9,755 nucleotides of DNA from Rhodobiaceae bacterium (GCA_009885515.1 VFKO01000100.1:1-9755), one strand, 5' to 3'. Positions 1 to 6,173 are shown, numbered from the stretch's first letter. Notes: a model not told the origin generated them from the sequence alone. Numbers and translations are program-made.

Positions 1-40
1 AGTCGAGCAGCGTGCTCACGAGTCTGAGGGGACGACGTGG

Positions 41-71
41 AAAAGGCGGAAGTTTTACTTCCGCCTTTTTT
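41..71 (+). terminator. Rho-independent terminator of the gene left of the window
   Basis: An eight-pair stem GGCGGAAG (45-52) / CTTCCGCC (58-65) with a five-base loop is preceded by AAAA and followed by six T. It ends a plus-strand transcript that enters from the left edge. Just before it are a small hairpin (GAGCA 5-9 / TGCTC 13-17) and the box AGTCTGAGGGGACG (21-34). The same order of elements recurs after the first OmpA gene, so the upstream gene is probably a related OmpA gene whose coding part lies outside. Confidence 0.85.
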
Positions 72-262
72 CGCGGTGCATTTATCATGGCACCGAAATT
101 TAATTCCGTACCTATGAGTAGATAAATTGTTGCGTACACTGTGTGTCTAAAGCGTGACAGGGTTTGAGCGGTACGTCTCGTAGACTCTTGATCGATTCTC
201 CTCGTTGAGTCTTTGACCATCAGAGTTGAAGCTTCTACGTGCCAACTTCGGAAGGTGATGAA
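72..262 (+). promoter_or_regulatory. 5' leader and promoter region of the first OmpA gene
   Basis: This 190-base gap lies between the upstream terminator and the OmpA start, so a promoter must be here. I see no convincing -35/-10 pair. There is a short dyad AGACTC (182-187) / GAGTCT (207-212) that could fold in the leader. The ribosome-binding site GGAAGG ends seven bases before the ATG at 263. Coding potential is absent. Confidence 0.4.
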
Positions 263-1294
263 ATGAAAACGAAACTATTGCTTTTGAGTGCAACGGCGGC
301 TCTGGCACTGGCGAGCGCTCCGGCCGCTTTTGCCGGCGATGGCTGGTATTTGAGCATGGAAGGCGGCGGCAGCTGGATCGATGATGTCAGCCTTGAAACC
401 GACAACGCGGCGGACTTTGTTGGTGCTGACCTCTATGAAATGAACTTTGACGGCGGTTGGGCGGTGCTCGCGGCGGTCGGGTACGGCGCCGGGCCATGGC
501 GCGTGGAATTGGAAGGCGGCTACCGCCAGAATGACGGAACGTTTGGCATACCGGTCACGCCCGGCACCGAAGTCCAGGAATGGTCGGCGATGTTAAACGT
601 GCTCTACGACATCAGGCTGTCGCGGTCGTTGAGTTTGACGCTGGGGGCGGGCGCCGGCGGCGACGATCTCAATCTCAAAACCAACAGCGGGTTTGACGAA
701 GGCGAATGGAACTTCGCCTATCAGGGCATTGCCGGGCTATCTTTCGAATTGTCCAAGCGGTTGGATTTCGTGATCAACTATCGCTATCTGCGCGTTCTCG
801 AGCCTGAGCTTGACAACGGGGACGATCTTTTCGTCAGAATCGACGACGTAAGCAAACACACGGCGACACTTGGTTTGCGGTATTCGTTCACGGCAGAGCC
901 GCCTCCACCACCTCCGCCACCCCCGCCACCGCCGCCGCCGGAACCACCGCCGCCACCAGTGGTTCCGAAAGAGTTCATCGTGTTTTTTGGGCACGATAAG
1001 TCGAATTTGACGGTGGAAGCGATAGACGTCGTGAAGGAAGCGGCAGCAGCCGCCAAGAAATCCGGTAGCGCCAGCATCACGATTATCGGCCATACGGATC
1101 GCTCGGGTTCGGACGCCTACAATCAGGCGCTGTCGATGCGGCGGGCGGGCAATGTGAAGGGCGCTTTGGTCACGGAAGGCATTCCTGAAGCCGGAATCGC
1201 CATCGATGCCAAGGGCGAGAGTTCTCCACTGGTTCCTACCGAAGACGGTGTGCGTGAACCGCAAAACCGGCGTGTGAATATCAATCTGCAATAG
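263..1294 (+). CDS. OmpA-family outer-membrane protein, polyproline linker (copy 1)
   Basis: This protein is predicted to tether the outer membrane to peptidoglycan. From the ATG at 263 (343 aa) it has a signal peptide of about 24 residues ending AFA before GDGW. A beta-barrel follows at about 25-210 (PF13505-like, last strand TLGLRYSF). Then comes an almost pure proline linker at 213-232 and an OmpA C-terminal domain at about 236-343. The motif GHTDRSGSDAYNQALSMRRA matches E. coli OmpA closely. D279 and R294, fifteen residues apart, correspond to the Asp and Arg that bind diaminopimelate in E. coli OmpA. The domain ends PQNRRVNINLQ. A GTG at 239 in frame would add eight residues before the signal peptide. 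I prefer 263 because GGAAGG lies seven bases upstream and the paralogue also begins MKTKL. The gene is probably monocistronic. The exact subfamily and any porin activity are unknown. Confidence 0.93.
   Translation: MKTKLLLLSATAALALASAPAAFAGDGWYLSMEGGGSWIDDVSLETDNAADFVGADLYEMNFDGGWAVLAAVGYGAGPWRVELEGGYRQNDGTFGIPVTPGTEVQEWSAMLNVLYDIRLSRSLSLTLGAGAGGDDLNLKTNSGFDEGEWNFAYQGIAGLSFELSKRLDFVINYRYLRVLEPELDNGDDLFVRIDDVSKHTATLGLRYSFTAEPPPPPPPPPPPPPPEPPPPPVVPKEFIVFFGHDKSNLTVEAIDVVKEAAAAAKKSGSASITIIGHTDRSGSDAYNQALSMRRAGNVKGALVTEGIPEAGIAIDAKGESSPLVPTEDGVREPQNRRVNINLQ
899..958 (+). repeat. CCN-repeat coding for a 20-residue proline tract
   Basis: Twenty consecutive codons encode fourteen prolines, one glutamate and five more prolines, using mixed CCT, CCA, CCG and CCC codons. 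The tract links the barrel to the periplasmic OmpA domain and would form a stiff polyproline helix. Such long runs stall ribosomes unless EF-P is present (known biology). The codons vary, so this is a degenerate rather than perfect microsatellite, and length changes would stay in frame. Confidence 0.9.
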
Positions 1295-1373
1295 GCGCTG
1301 CTCACACAGCGCAGAGTTTGAGGGGACGTAGTGCGGCAAGGCGGAGGCAAAAACCTCCGCCTTTCGTTTTTTT
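1295..1373 (+). terminator. 3' UTR hairpin plus Rho-independent terminator of OmpA copy 1
   Basis: Directly after the stop codon lies a six-pair hairpin GCGCTG (1295-1300) / CAGCGC (1307-1312). The box AGTTTGAGGGGACG (1315-1328) follows. Then comes the terminator AAGGCGGAGG (1338-1347) / CCTCCGCCTT (1354-1363), loop CAAAAA, and a T-rich tail to 1373. The box differs at one of fourteen bases from the copy at 21-34, showing that the 3' end module was duplicated along with the gene. Confidence 0.9.
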
Positions 1374-1386
1374 GGGAAGCTAATGC

Positions 1387-1438
1387 AAAAAAAATCGTCA
1401 TGGCCGGGCTCTTGACCCGGCCATGACGTAATTTTTTT
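1387..1438. repeat. REP-like palindrome, possible second bidirectional terminator
   Basis: A perfect thirteen-pair inverted repeat CGTCATGGCCGGG (1396-1408) / CCCGGCCATGACG (1416-1428) has a seven-base loop. It is flanked by A8 on the left (1387-1394) and T7 on the right (1432-1438). The symmetric flanks would let it terminate transcription in either direction. The GTCATGGCCGGG core resembles palindromes scattered between genes in many Rhizobiales genomes (from memory, not searched). It may be a REP unit or a backup terminator for OmpA copy 1. Confidence 0.7.
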
Positions 1439-1707
1439 GTTGCTTTTTTTGCCCTTGTAGTCGCGATTTCGACTCACGCAACTTTGAAAAACATTTTCAT
1501 CCGTACACACCATATCCGTGCACACGCGGAGGATTCGTGGTCGCTGTGCCACGCGGCATGCGCGTAACAGCAATCCGGCAATTTGCGTTAATGTTTTATT
1601 AATAAATGATTCGCGGGGGGCCGGAATCGATGCACCTTTGGTGCATCAGTTTCCGGAAACATCCCGCGCAAAAAAACAATTGCGTTCAACACACACGGGG
1701 TGCCGGG
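1439..1707 (+). promoter_or_regulatory. Promoter and structured leader of the second OmpA gene
   Basis: This gap must hold the promoter of the second OmpA gene, because two termination signals precede it. Two structures are visible. A direct repeat ATCCGTACACAC (1499-1510) / ATCCGTGCACAC (1514-1525) has a 15-base period and could be a tandem operator. A hairpin pairs CCGGAA (1621-1626) with TTCCGG (1651-1656) and GATGCACC (1629-1636) with GGTGCATC (1640-1647), about fifty bases before the start codon. The stretch around 1590-1610 is AT-rich, but I cannot assign -35/-10 boxes with confidence. Confidence 0.45.
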
Positions 1708-2751
1708 ATGAAAACGAAGCTATGGCTCTTGGGATCGACACTGTCCCTTTTATTTGTAACGCCGGCTCAGGCCGCCAACACCGAAGGCTGGTATGTCAGC
1801 GTCGAAGGCGGTGGCGTGTGGGTCGATGAGTGGGAGCACTTACGGACCAAAATCACCAAATGCGGGCCCGTCACGACGCTCGCCGAAGCCAGCTTTGCGA
1901 CCGGCTGGGGCGCGTTGGCGGCGGTTGGTTATGGCCTGCAACACTGGCGGGTCGAGTTCGAAGGCGGCTATCGCAGCAACGAGCTTGATAGCTATAGCAA
2001 GGGCGGCAAAACCTACGACGACGTATCGGGCGAACTGACCCAGGCGACCGCCATGCTCAATGTCATCTATGATGTGCCGCTGGGTGAGAAACTTTCGCTT
2101 GGCATTGGCGTGGGCGCGGGCGGCGATTTTACTGGATTGTCTCTGAATTTCCCTTGGCATGGCGTCGACCACGATGACTGGCAGTTCGCTTATCAGGGAT
2201 TGGCGGGCCTCAACTATGCGCTGACGAGCAGTTTGGCGATGTACGTGAACTATCGTTATCTGAATGTGAAAAGCGACGCGTTCGATGCGGCGCCTAACCT
2301 GATCATCGACGGCGATGATTTTCAGAAGCACACGGCGACACTGGGCTTGCGCTATGCTTTTGCACCGCCGCTCAGGGCGGCACCGATGGCGCCACCTGCC
2401 CCGCCGCAACCTGCGGCACCAGTTGAGCGCGAGTTCTTGATCTTTTTTGGTTTCAACAAATCGAACTTGACGGCGCAAGCGCTGGCGACTGTTCGCCAGG
2501 CCGCGACGGCCGCGCAACAAAACGGCACGGCAAAGATCCGTGTGGTCGGCCACACCGATCGCGCGGGCTCGTTGAGCTACAACAGGGCACTATCGATGCG
2601 GCGGGCAGGCACGGTCAAAGACGCGCTGATCGTTGAAGGCGTGATGGGATCGGCGATAGCGATTGCAGGACGCGGCGAGGGCGAGCCGATCGTGCCCACC
2701 GCCGACGGCGCGCGCGAACCGCAGAACCGGCGTGTGAAGATTACGTTCTGA
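1708..2751 (+). CDS. OmpA-family outer-membrane protein, Ala/Pro linker (copy 2)
   Basis: This is a paralogue of the preceding gene with the same architecture. From the ATG at 1708 (347 aa) it has a signal peptide of about 22 residues ending AQA before ANTEGW. A beta-barrel at about 23-218 ends TLGLRYAF. A short Pro/Ala linker at about 220-239 replaces the polyproline run of copy 1. The OmpA C-terminal domain spans about 242-347 and contains GHTDRAGSLSYNRALSMRRA. D284 and R299 match the peptidoglycan-contacting pair, and the domain ends NRRVKITF. The frame is open back to an ATG at 1606, but that would put 34 non-signal-like residues before MKTKL. The start at 1708 has GGGG about seven bases upstream. 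Conserved blocks shared with copy 1 include KHTATLGLRY, FFGF/HxKSNLT and REPQNRRV. The two linkers predict different spacing between membrane and cell wall. Confidence 0.93.
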   Translation: MKTKLWLLGSTLSLLFVTPAQAANTEGWYVSVEGGGVWVDEWEHLRTKITKCGPVTTLAEASFATGWGALAAVGYGLQHWRVEFEGGYRSNELDSYSKGGKTYDDVSGELTQATAMLNVIYDVPLGEKLSLGIGVGAGGDFTGLSLNFPWHGVDHDDWQFAYQGLAGLNYALTSSLAMYVNYRYLNVKSDAFDAAPNLIIDGDDFQKHTATLGLRYAFAPPLRAAPMAPPAPPQPAAPVEREFLIFFGFNKSNLTAQALATVRQAATAAQQNGTAKIRVVGHTDRAGSLSYNRALSMRRAGTVKDALIVEGVMGSAIAIAGRGEGEPIVPTADGAREPQNRRVKITF

Positions 2752-2768
2752 GCCCCCCATCCCCTGCA

Positions 2769-2798
2769 GCCCGCCTTCGCCAAGTGGCTTCGGTGGGC
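2769..2798 (+). terminator. Imperfect hairpin after OmpA copy 2, weak terminator candidate
   Basis: GCCCGCC (2769-2775) pairs with GGTGGGC (2792-2798), including one G-T wobble. GCCA (2779-2782) pairs with TGGC (2785-2788), with a symmetric TTC/TTC internal loop between the two stems. No T-run follows, so this is not a classical terminator. It is the only candidate close to the stop codon of copy 2, which lacks the GGCGGA-type terminator seen after copy 1. Confidence 0.35.
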
Positions 2799-2803
2799 GC
2801 AGG

Positions 2804-3099
2804 GACTGCCCCCGCTTGCGCAACCGCATGCACACATCTCCAATTCAAAAAGTGATGTCATCCCGCGCGCGCTGCAGCACCCTTGTGCTGCTGCGCTGAT
2901 GCGGGATCCACCCGGGTGCAGCTTCACCGCAAAGAATCATTGCCCGGTTCCACAGATGCCTTGCACCCCGCACCTCGTAAGCCCCGTGTCTGCGGTGCAG
3001 CATGAAGAATGCTGCGCCGCGCACGGGGTGACTCGGTATTTGAAAATGCGGAACTGAGTGAATATTTGTGTGCATGCGGTAGCGCAAGCGGGGACAGAC
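2804..3099. mobile_element. MITE-like element with 33-bp inverted ends
   Basis: The left end 2804-2836 and right end 3067-3099 are inverted repeats with 30 of 33 matching bases. The core CCCCGCTTGCGC-N-ACCGCATGCACACA is matched apart from the single N position. Between them lie two large hairpins. The first is 2860-2866/2901-2907 plus 2869-2880/2885-2896 with one mismatch. The second is CCCCGTG (2982-2988) / CACGGGG (3022-3028) enclosing GCAGCAT / ATGCTGC. GGGTGCA (2914-2920) and TGCACCC (2962-2968) are also complementary. No open frame inside looks like a protein, so the unit would be non-autonomous. I see no clear target-site duplication. A pair of inverted REP units is an alternative reading. 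Confidence 0.6.
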
Positions 3100-3113
3100 A
3101 CCAGAACTTCTGT

Positions 3114-3135
3114 CTTCTCCCGCTTACGGGGGAAG
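3114..3135. repeat. REP-like palindrome
   Basis: CTTCTCCCG (3114-3122) and CGGGGGAAG (3127-3135) form a nine-pair stem with one T-G wobble and loop CTTA. This shape is widespread between genes in Alphaproteobacteria (from memory). It lies 14 bases beyond the right inverted end of the MITE-like element and may belong to the same repeat cluster. It has no T-run on either strand, so termination is unlikely. Confidence 0.55.
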
Positions 3136-3182
3136 TAGCTGTGCCGTCGCTAACGGATTATTGCGCTTAACGCCGTGTTCGC

Positions 3183-3307
3183 GGCCGTGTCCCGCATTGG
3201 TGGCACGGGCCTCGCTCCTGTTCTGGTAAGAGAGGCGAAAGCCGTCCCATCCTGACCCACAAGGGTCTGGAAATGGCGGGGACCTCTCAACCACGGCAGA
3301 GAGGTCC
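3183..3307 (+). promoter_or_regulatory. Structured leader with sequestered RBS for the PAS_5 gene
   Basis: GGACCTCTC (3280-3288) pairs perfectly with GAGAGGTCC (3299-3307) around a ten-base loop. The second arm contains the only good Shine-Dalgarno sequence, AGAGAGG (3298-3304), eleven bases before the ATG. The first arm's CCTCTC could instead pair with an upstream GAGAGG (3230-3235), which would free the ribosome-binding site. Other stems are GGCCGTG (3183-3189) / CACGGGCC (3204-3211, one bulge), GGC-GAAA-GCC (3234-3243) and GACCC (3254-3258) / GGGTC (3263-3267). I recognise no known riboswitch class. The transcription start is unknown, and it decides whether the alternative pairing is possible. 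Confidence 0.5.
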
Positions 3308-3315
3308 ATATCCCG

Positions 3316-3888
3316 ATGCGTCATTCTCATACGCAAGCCCTTTTGGATCACTGGCGCCAGGAGCGTGGTGAGCAATCCGCACCTCAGAAATCCATGATCG
3401 AGCCGCGTGCCATCAAGGGACATTTACCGTTCTCCTTTCTTCTGAGGCGCGAACCCGATGACAAATTCACCTTTGCGCTGGCAGGCACAGGCCTCTGCGA
3501 TTTGTTCGGCCGCGAGCTGCGGGATCAAAGCTTCGTCCATCTGTGGGCCGAGCCCTCGCGCACTGCCGCCAAGTCTTCGCTGATCAGGGTGTCAAATCTG
3601 TCTGTACCAACGGTTGCCATGTCAGTAGCCGAAACGGCCGACCTGCGCCCCATGCCTGCGGAGATTCTGTTGCTGCCCTATGCCAGCCAGCGTGGAGAAT
3701 CCAATTGGATCCTGGGGCACTTCCAGGCGCTTGAGCCCTTAAGCCGTCTGATCGGCCACAAACTCGTCCGCATGCGCATGAGTGCCAACGCCATCCTGAC
3801 CGGTGACGCTCACGGACCCAGCGCCGTCGCTTTCGTAGACAACAAGCCGCGAAACACCCAACATTTGCGGATCGTTTCCGCGCGCTAA
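3316..3888 (+). CDS. PAS_5 (DUF1457-like) domain protein
   Basis: This 190-residue single-domain cytoplasmic protein has no signal peptide or membrane segment. Its order of motifs fits the alphaproteobacterial PAS_5 family (PF07310). These are an N-terminal helix with LLDHWRQERG (9-18), an IEPRAIKGHLP segment (28-38), the core FALAGTGLCDLFGREL (53-68), FVHLW (73-77), EILLLPY (116-122) and a final strand around WILGHFQAL (131-139). PAS_5 proteins are sensor-like modules with no enzymatic domain. Family members are often uncharacterised, and the bound ligand cannot be read from the sequence. The tail after about 150 is basic and may be flexible. The start is supported by AGAGAGG at 3298-3304, which is buried in a hairpin, so translation may be controlled. 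Family assignment is from memory of the motif pattern. Confidence 0.8.
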   Translation: MRHSHTQALLDHWRQERGEQSAPQKSMIEPRAIKGHLPFSFLLRREPDDKFTFALAGTGLCDLFGRELRDQSFVHLWAEPSRTAAKSSLIRVSNLSVPTVAMSVAETADLRPMPAEILLLPYASQRGESNWILGHFQALEPLSRLIGHKLVRMRMSANAILTGDAHGPSAVAFVDNKPRNTQHLRIVSAR

Positions 3889-3927
3889 CAAAAGTTCTGG
3901 CCTCGCCTTTACACCACGACAAACTCA

Positions 3928-3955
3928 AAGGGCGCCTGTCGGGCGCCCTTTTTTT
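3928..3955 (+). terminator. Strong Rho-independent terminator after the PAS_5 gene
   Basis: AAGGGCGCC (3928-3936) pairs with GGCGCCCTT (3942-3950) around loop TGTCG, and a run of seven T (3949-3955) follows. It ends the PAS_5 transcript 40 bases after the stop codon. It also lies just beyond the stop of the convergent small gene. It could serve that strand too, although the minus-strand T-tract is weak. Confidence 0.92.
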
Positions 3956-3972
3956 GTCTGATTTTGAAACCG

Positions 3973-4293
3973 CTACTCCGGCCGCGGCGAGCGCTCCGGA
4001 TCATAGGTGCGAAACCCAGGGGTTGCCGCTTCGTCCAGCTCGTTCAGCTCGTCGCGAAAATTTTTGTAGTCTTCGCGCGCTACGAAATAACTCTCCTCAT
4101 ATCTTTCCACACCGCGCCAATATTCTTCAAACAGCGCAACGTCTTCGGGCCGGCGTTCATCACACCTTGCCTGATCGTGACCCTGCTCGACGCACCAAAT
4201 ATCGAAATACAAGTTTCTGGCTTGAGCTGGCGCTGTCGCCATGAAAATTGACAAAACCGCAGCCAAACCGCCAAGCGCCCCAAATTTCACCAT
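3973..4293 (-). CDS. Small secreted two-cysteine protein, function unknown
   Basis: This 106-residue protein has a clear Sec signal peptide. A basic MVK start is followed by a hydrophobic stretch and APAQA, with cleavage expected after residue 25. The mature part of about 81 residues is strongly charged and probably helical. It begins RNLYFDIWC and has exactly two cysteines, C34 and C44, which could form a disulfide in the periplasm. The repeated acidic/aromatic pattern (ALFEEYWRGVERYEESYF, 53-70) suggests one long amphipathic helix. The C-terminus is proline- and charge-rich. The start is supported by AAGGGA seven bases upstream. The gene lies 80 bases downstream of the GMC gene on the same strand and may be co-transcribed. 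A weak six-pair dyad (4315-4320/4329-4334) lies between them. I recall similar uncharacterised short proteins in Alphaproteobacteria but no named family. Confidence 0.8.
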   Translation of the reverse strand: MVKFGALGGLAAVLSIFMATAPAQARNLYFDIWCVEQGHDQARCDERRPEDVALFEEYWRGVERYEESYFVAREDYKNFRDELNELDEAATPGFRTYDPERSPRPE

Positions 4294-4373
4294 ACGAGGT
4301 TCCCTTACCCAATAAGCCGTCAGGATAAACGGCTGTGATCAGTCAGCATAGGCCAAATCGTACCAAATCCCGC

Positions 4374-6050
4374 TTAACGGGCCGCCGCAAAGCGCTCAGT
4401 TTTGTCTTCCGCGACAGCCCTGTGTTCCGGCGGCAACGGTAGCTTTCCAAGAATAAGGTCCGATGCCTTCTCGGCAATCATTATCGTGGGTGCATTGGTG
4501 TTGCCACCAACGAGCGTTGGCATAATGGACGCATCCACAACCCTAAGCCCTTGCACCCCCCGGACCCTTAACGAGGCATCTACTACCGCCAAAGCGTCAT
4601 TGCCCATTTTGGCAGTTCCGACTGGGTGATAGATCGTAATGGCAGAGTTACGAATAAATTGATCAATGTCTTCATCGGACTGAACGCCTGGACCCGGATT
4701 TAGCTCCTCGCCCCGATAAGCGTCAAAGGCGGGTTGGGCGACAACGCGCCGGGCTATTTTGACGCCTTCCCTGAGGGTCCTGAGGTCCGACTCCGCAGAC
4801 AGCGAGTTGGGCTGAATCAGCGGCGCATCATTCGGATTCGTCGATTTGAGCGCGATGAAGCCGCGACTCTCTGGCCGCAAGGCGCACATATGCAAACCAA
4901 ACGCGTGACGCTTGAGGATCGTGCGCCCGTGATCACTAAAGGGCGCATTAAAGAAATGCATCTGCAGGTCAGGCGCTTCAAGTTCGGGGCGGCTCTTGAC
5001 GAAAGCTCCCGCTTCCAACCCTTGGGTGCGGCCGGGGCCCGTTCCAAACAAAATGTATTGCACGCCAATTCCCAGAACGGTGAGCGGATTGGCGATTTGC
5101 GCGTAGGCAGTCACGGGCTGCGTGCAAGCGTATTGAATATTGACGTCCAGATGGTCCTGAAGGTTTTGTCCAACCCCCGGCAAATGCGCAACGACAGGTA
5201 TTCCAAAGCGCTGCAGATACTCGCTGTCCCCCAATCCCGACAAAAGCAAAACCTGTGGTGTACCAACGGCGCCGCACGAGACGATGACTTCCCTGCGCGA
5301 CTTGACCTGATGTGTTTGACCGCCCTTCACGTACTCAACGCCTGCAGCGCGTTTCCCTTCGAACAGAACGCGTGAAATGACAGCGTCTGTTTCAACTTTC
5401 AGGTTTGGGCGCTTGAGCGCGGGCGCCAGATAGGCCACCGACGAACTGCACCTTTGTCCATCCTTGACCGTCAGTTGGAACAGGCCAAAGCCTTCCTGCT
5501 GCTCTCCATTGAAATCAGTAGTGGTCTTGTAGCCGGCCTGGCGTCCGGCTTCAACGGAGGCTTCGTACAAGGGCGAAGATTTGGCGGTGTTGCTGACATG
5601 CAGTGGACCCGACCCGCCGCGGAAATCGTTGGCGCCTGCTTCGTTGGTTTCGGAGCGCTTGAAATAGGGCAGTACGTCCGCAAACGACCAGCCCTCCAGA
5701 CCCAGTTGCCGCCAGTGATCGTAGTCGCGCGCGTGTCCCCGGATATAGACCATCCCGTTGATCACCGACGAGCCGCCAAGTCCTTTGCCGCGCGGCCAAT
5801 AATCCCTGCGATTGTTGAGGGCAGCGGTGCCTTCTGTTGCAAAACCCCAATTGTGCTTGTTCGGTTTGGTGATGAGGCTGCTGACGCCGGCAGGCATCCG
5901 CACCATAACGCCATCGCTTTTCGGGCCAGCTTCCAGCAGCAAAACCTTGTGCGAAGGGTTCTCGGACAAACGATTCGCCAACACGCACCCGGCACTTCCG
6001 GCACCTGCAATCACAAAGTCGAATTCTGCCAATGTCATTTCAAAATCCAT
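4374..6050 (-). CDS. GMC-family FAD-dependent oxidoreductase, choline dehydrogenase-like
   Basis: This flavoprotein should oxidise an alcohol to an aldehyde or ketone using FAD. At 558 residues it is the same size as choline dehydrogenase BetA. The FAD-binding motif GAGSAG is at 16-21, with the ribose-binding acid E40 in LLLEAG. GMC signature 1 (GKGLGGSSVINGMVYIRG) is at 88-105. Signature 2 (GAVGTPQVLLLSGLG) is at 260-274. The catalytic pair is H475 (YHPVGTAKMG) and N519 (GGNTNAPT). Their spacing of 44 is the same as in choline oxidase (H466/N510). All key residues are intact. There is no signal peptide, so it acts in the cytoplasm or at the inner membrane face. No betB, betI or transporter gene adjoins it, so choline is unproven as substrate and other primary alcohols are equally possible. 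The start is uncertain: a second ATG four codons later (6038) is possible, and neither has a strong RBS. Confidence 0.92.
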   Translation of the reverse strand: MDFEMTLAEFDFVIAGAGSAGCVLANRLSENPSHKVLLLEAGPKSDGVMVRMPAGVSSLITKPNKHNWGFATEGTAALNNRRDYWPRGKGLGGSSVINGMVYIRGHARDYDHWRQLGLEGWSFADVLPYFKRSETNEAGANDFRGGSGPLHVSNTAKSSPLYEASVEAGRQAGYKTTTDFNGEQQEGFGLFQLTVKDGQRCSSSVAYLAPALKRPNLKVETDAVISRVLFEGKRAAGVEYVKGGQTHQVKSRREVIVSCGAVGTPQVLLLSGLGDSEYLQRFGIPVVAHLPGVGQNLQDHLDVNIQYACTQPVTAYAQIANPLTVLGIGVQYILFGTGPGRTQGLEAGAFVKSRPELEAPDLQMHFFNAPFSDHGRTILKRHAFGLHMCALRPESRGFIALKSTNPNDAPLIQPNSLSAESDLRTLREGVKIARRVVAQPAFDAYRGEELNPGPGVQSDEDIDQFIRNSAITIYHPVGTAKMGNDALAVVDASLRVRGVQGLRVVDASIMPTLVGGNTNAPTIMIAEKASDLILGKLPLPPEHRAVAEDKTERFAAAR

Positions 6051-6173
6051 ATTTTCCGGGCCTATTTCAGGACAACGACGTGAAAGATTGCATTAACCAC
6101 CTGCCCGTTACACTAGTGCCGACTTTGGGTGCCAGCTCAAGGGCTTTGGCGTGTGAAATGTTTTAGGTGTCCG
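6051..6173. promoter_or_regulatory. Divergent promoter region, GMC and PilZ genes
   Basis: The GMC gene (minus) and PilZ gene (plus) start 123 bases apart and back to back, so promoters in both directions are expected here. On the plus strand TTGCAT (6088-6093) and TACACT (6109-6114) are loosely promoter-like, but the spacing is short. CACTAGTG (6111-6118) is a perfect eight-base palindrome. The PilZ ribosome-binding site AGG (6165-6167) lies six bases before its ATG. Confidence 0.4.

Noticed and set aside
737..1573. Long minus-strand frame opposite OmpA copy 1
   Set aside because: It is rich in Arg and Trp, low in complexity where it crosses the proline repeat, and has no domain. It mirrors the real gene.
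1606..1707. Upstream start of OmpA copy 2 at 1606
   Set aside because: It would place 34 residues before the signal peptide and translate the leader hairpin. MKTKL at 1708 matches the paralogue's start.
2590..3087. Minus-strand frames across the repeat region
   Set aside because: They run through inverted repeats and hairpins, with Cys/Arg/Gly-rich sequence lacking any domain. They are not genes.
3183..3315. Known riboswitch or ncRNA (c-di-GMP, glycine, SAM-II, 6S, SRP, RNase P)
   Set aside because: None of the conserved cores I know for these classes can be found in the leader, so I describe only the base pairing seen.
4734..5375. Plus-strand frame of 213 codons inside the GMC gene
   Set aside because: The opposite strand encodes an intact GMC enzyme with all signatures. 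The plus frame has no recognisable motif.
4374..6050. Naming the GMC gene betA
   Set aside because: Length and active site fit, but there is no neighbouring betaine gene and many GMC enzymes with other substrates share these residues.
6088..6116. Sigma-70 promoter TTGCAT / CACTAG or TACACT
   Set aside because: With 17-base spacing the -10 box is poor. With the better box the spacing is only 15. It is not strong enough to list as a promoter.
6129..6173. GTG start of the PilZ gene at 6129
   Set aside because: It adds fifteen residues without domain similarity and has no good RBS. ATG at 6174 has AGG at a suitable distance.
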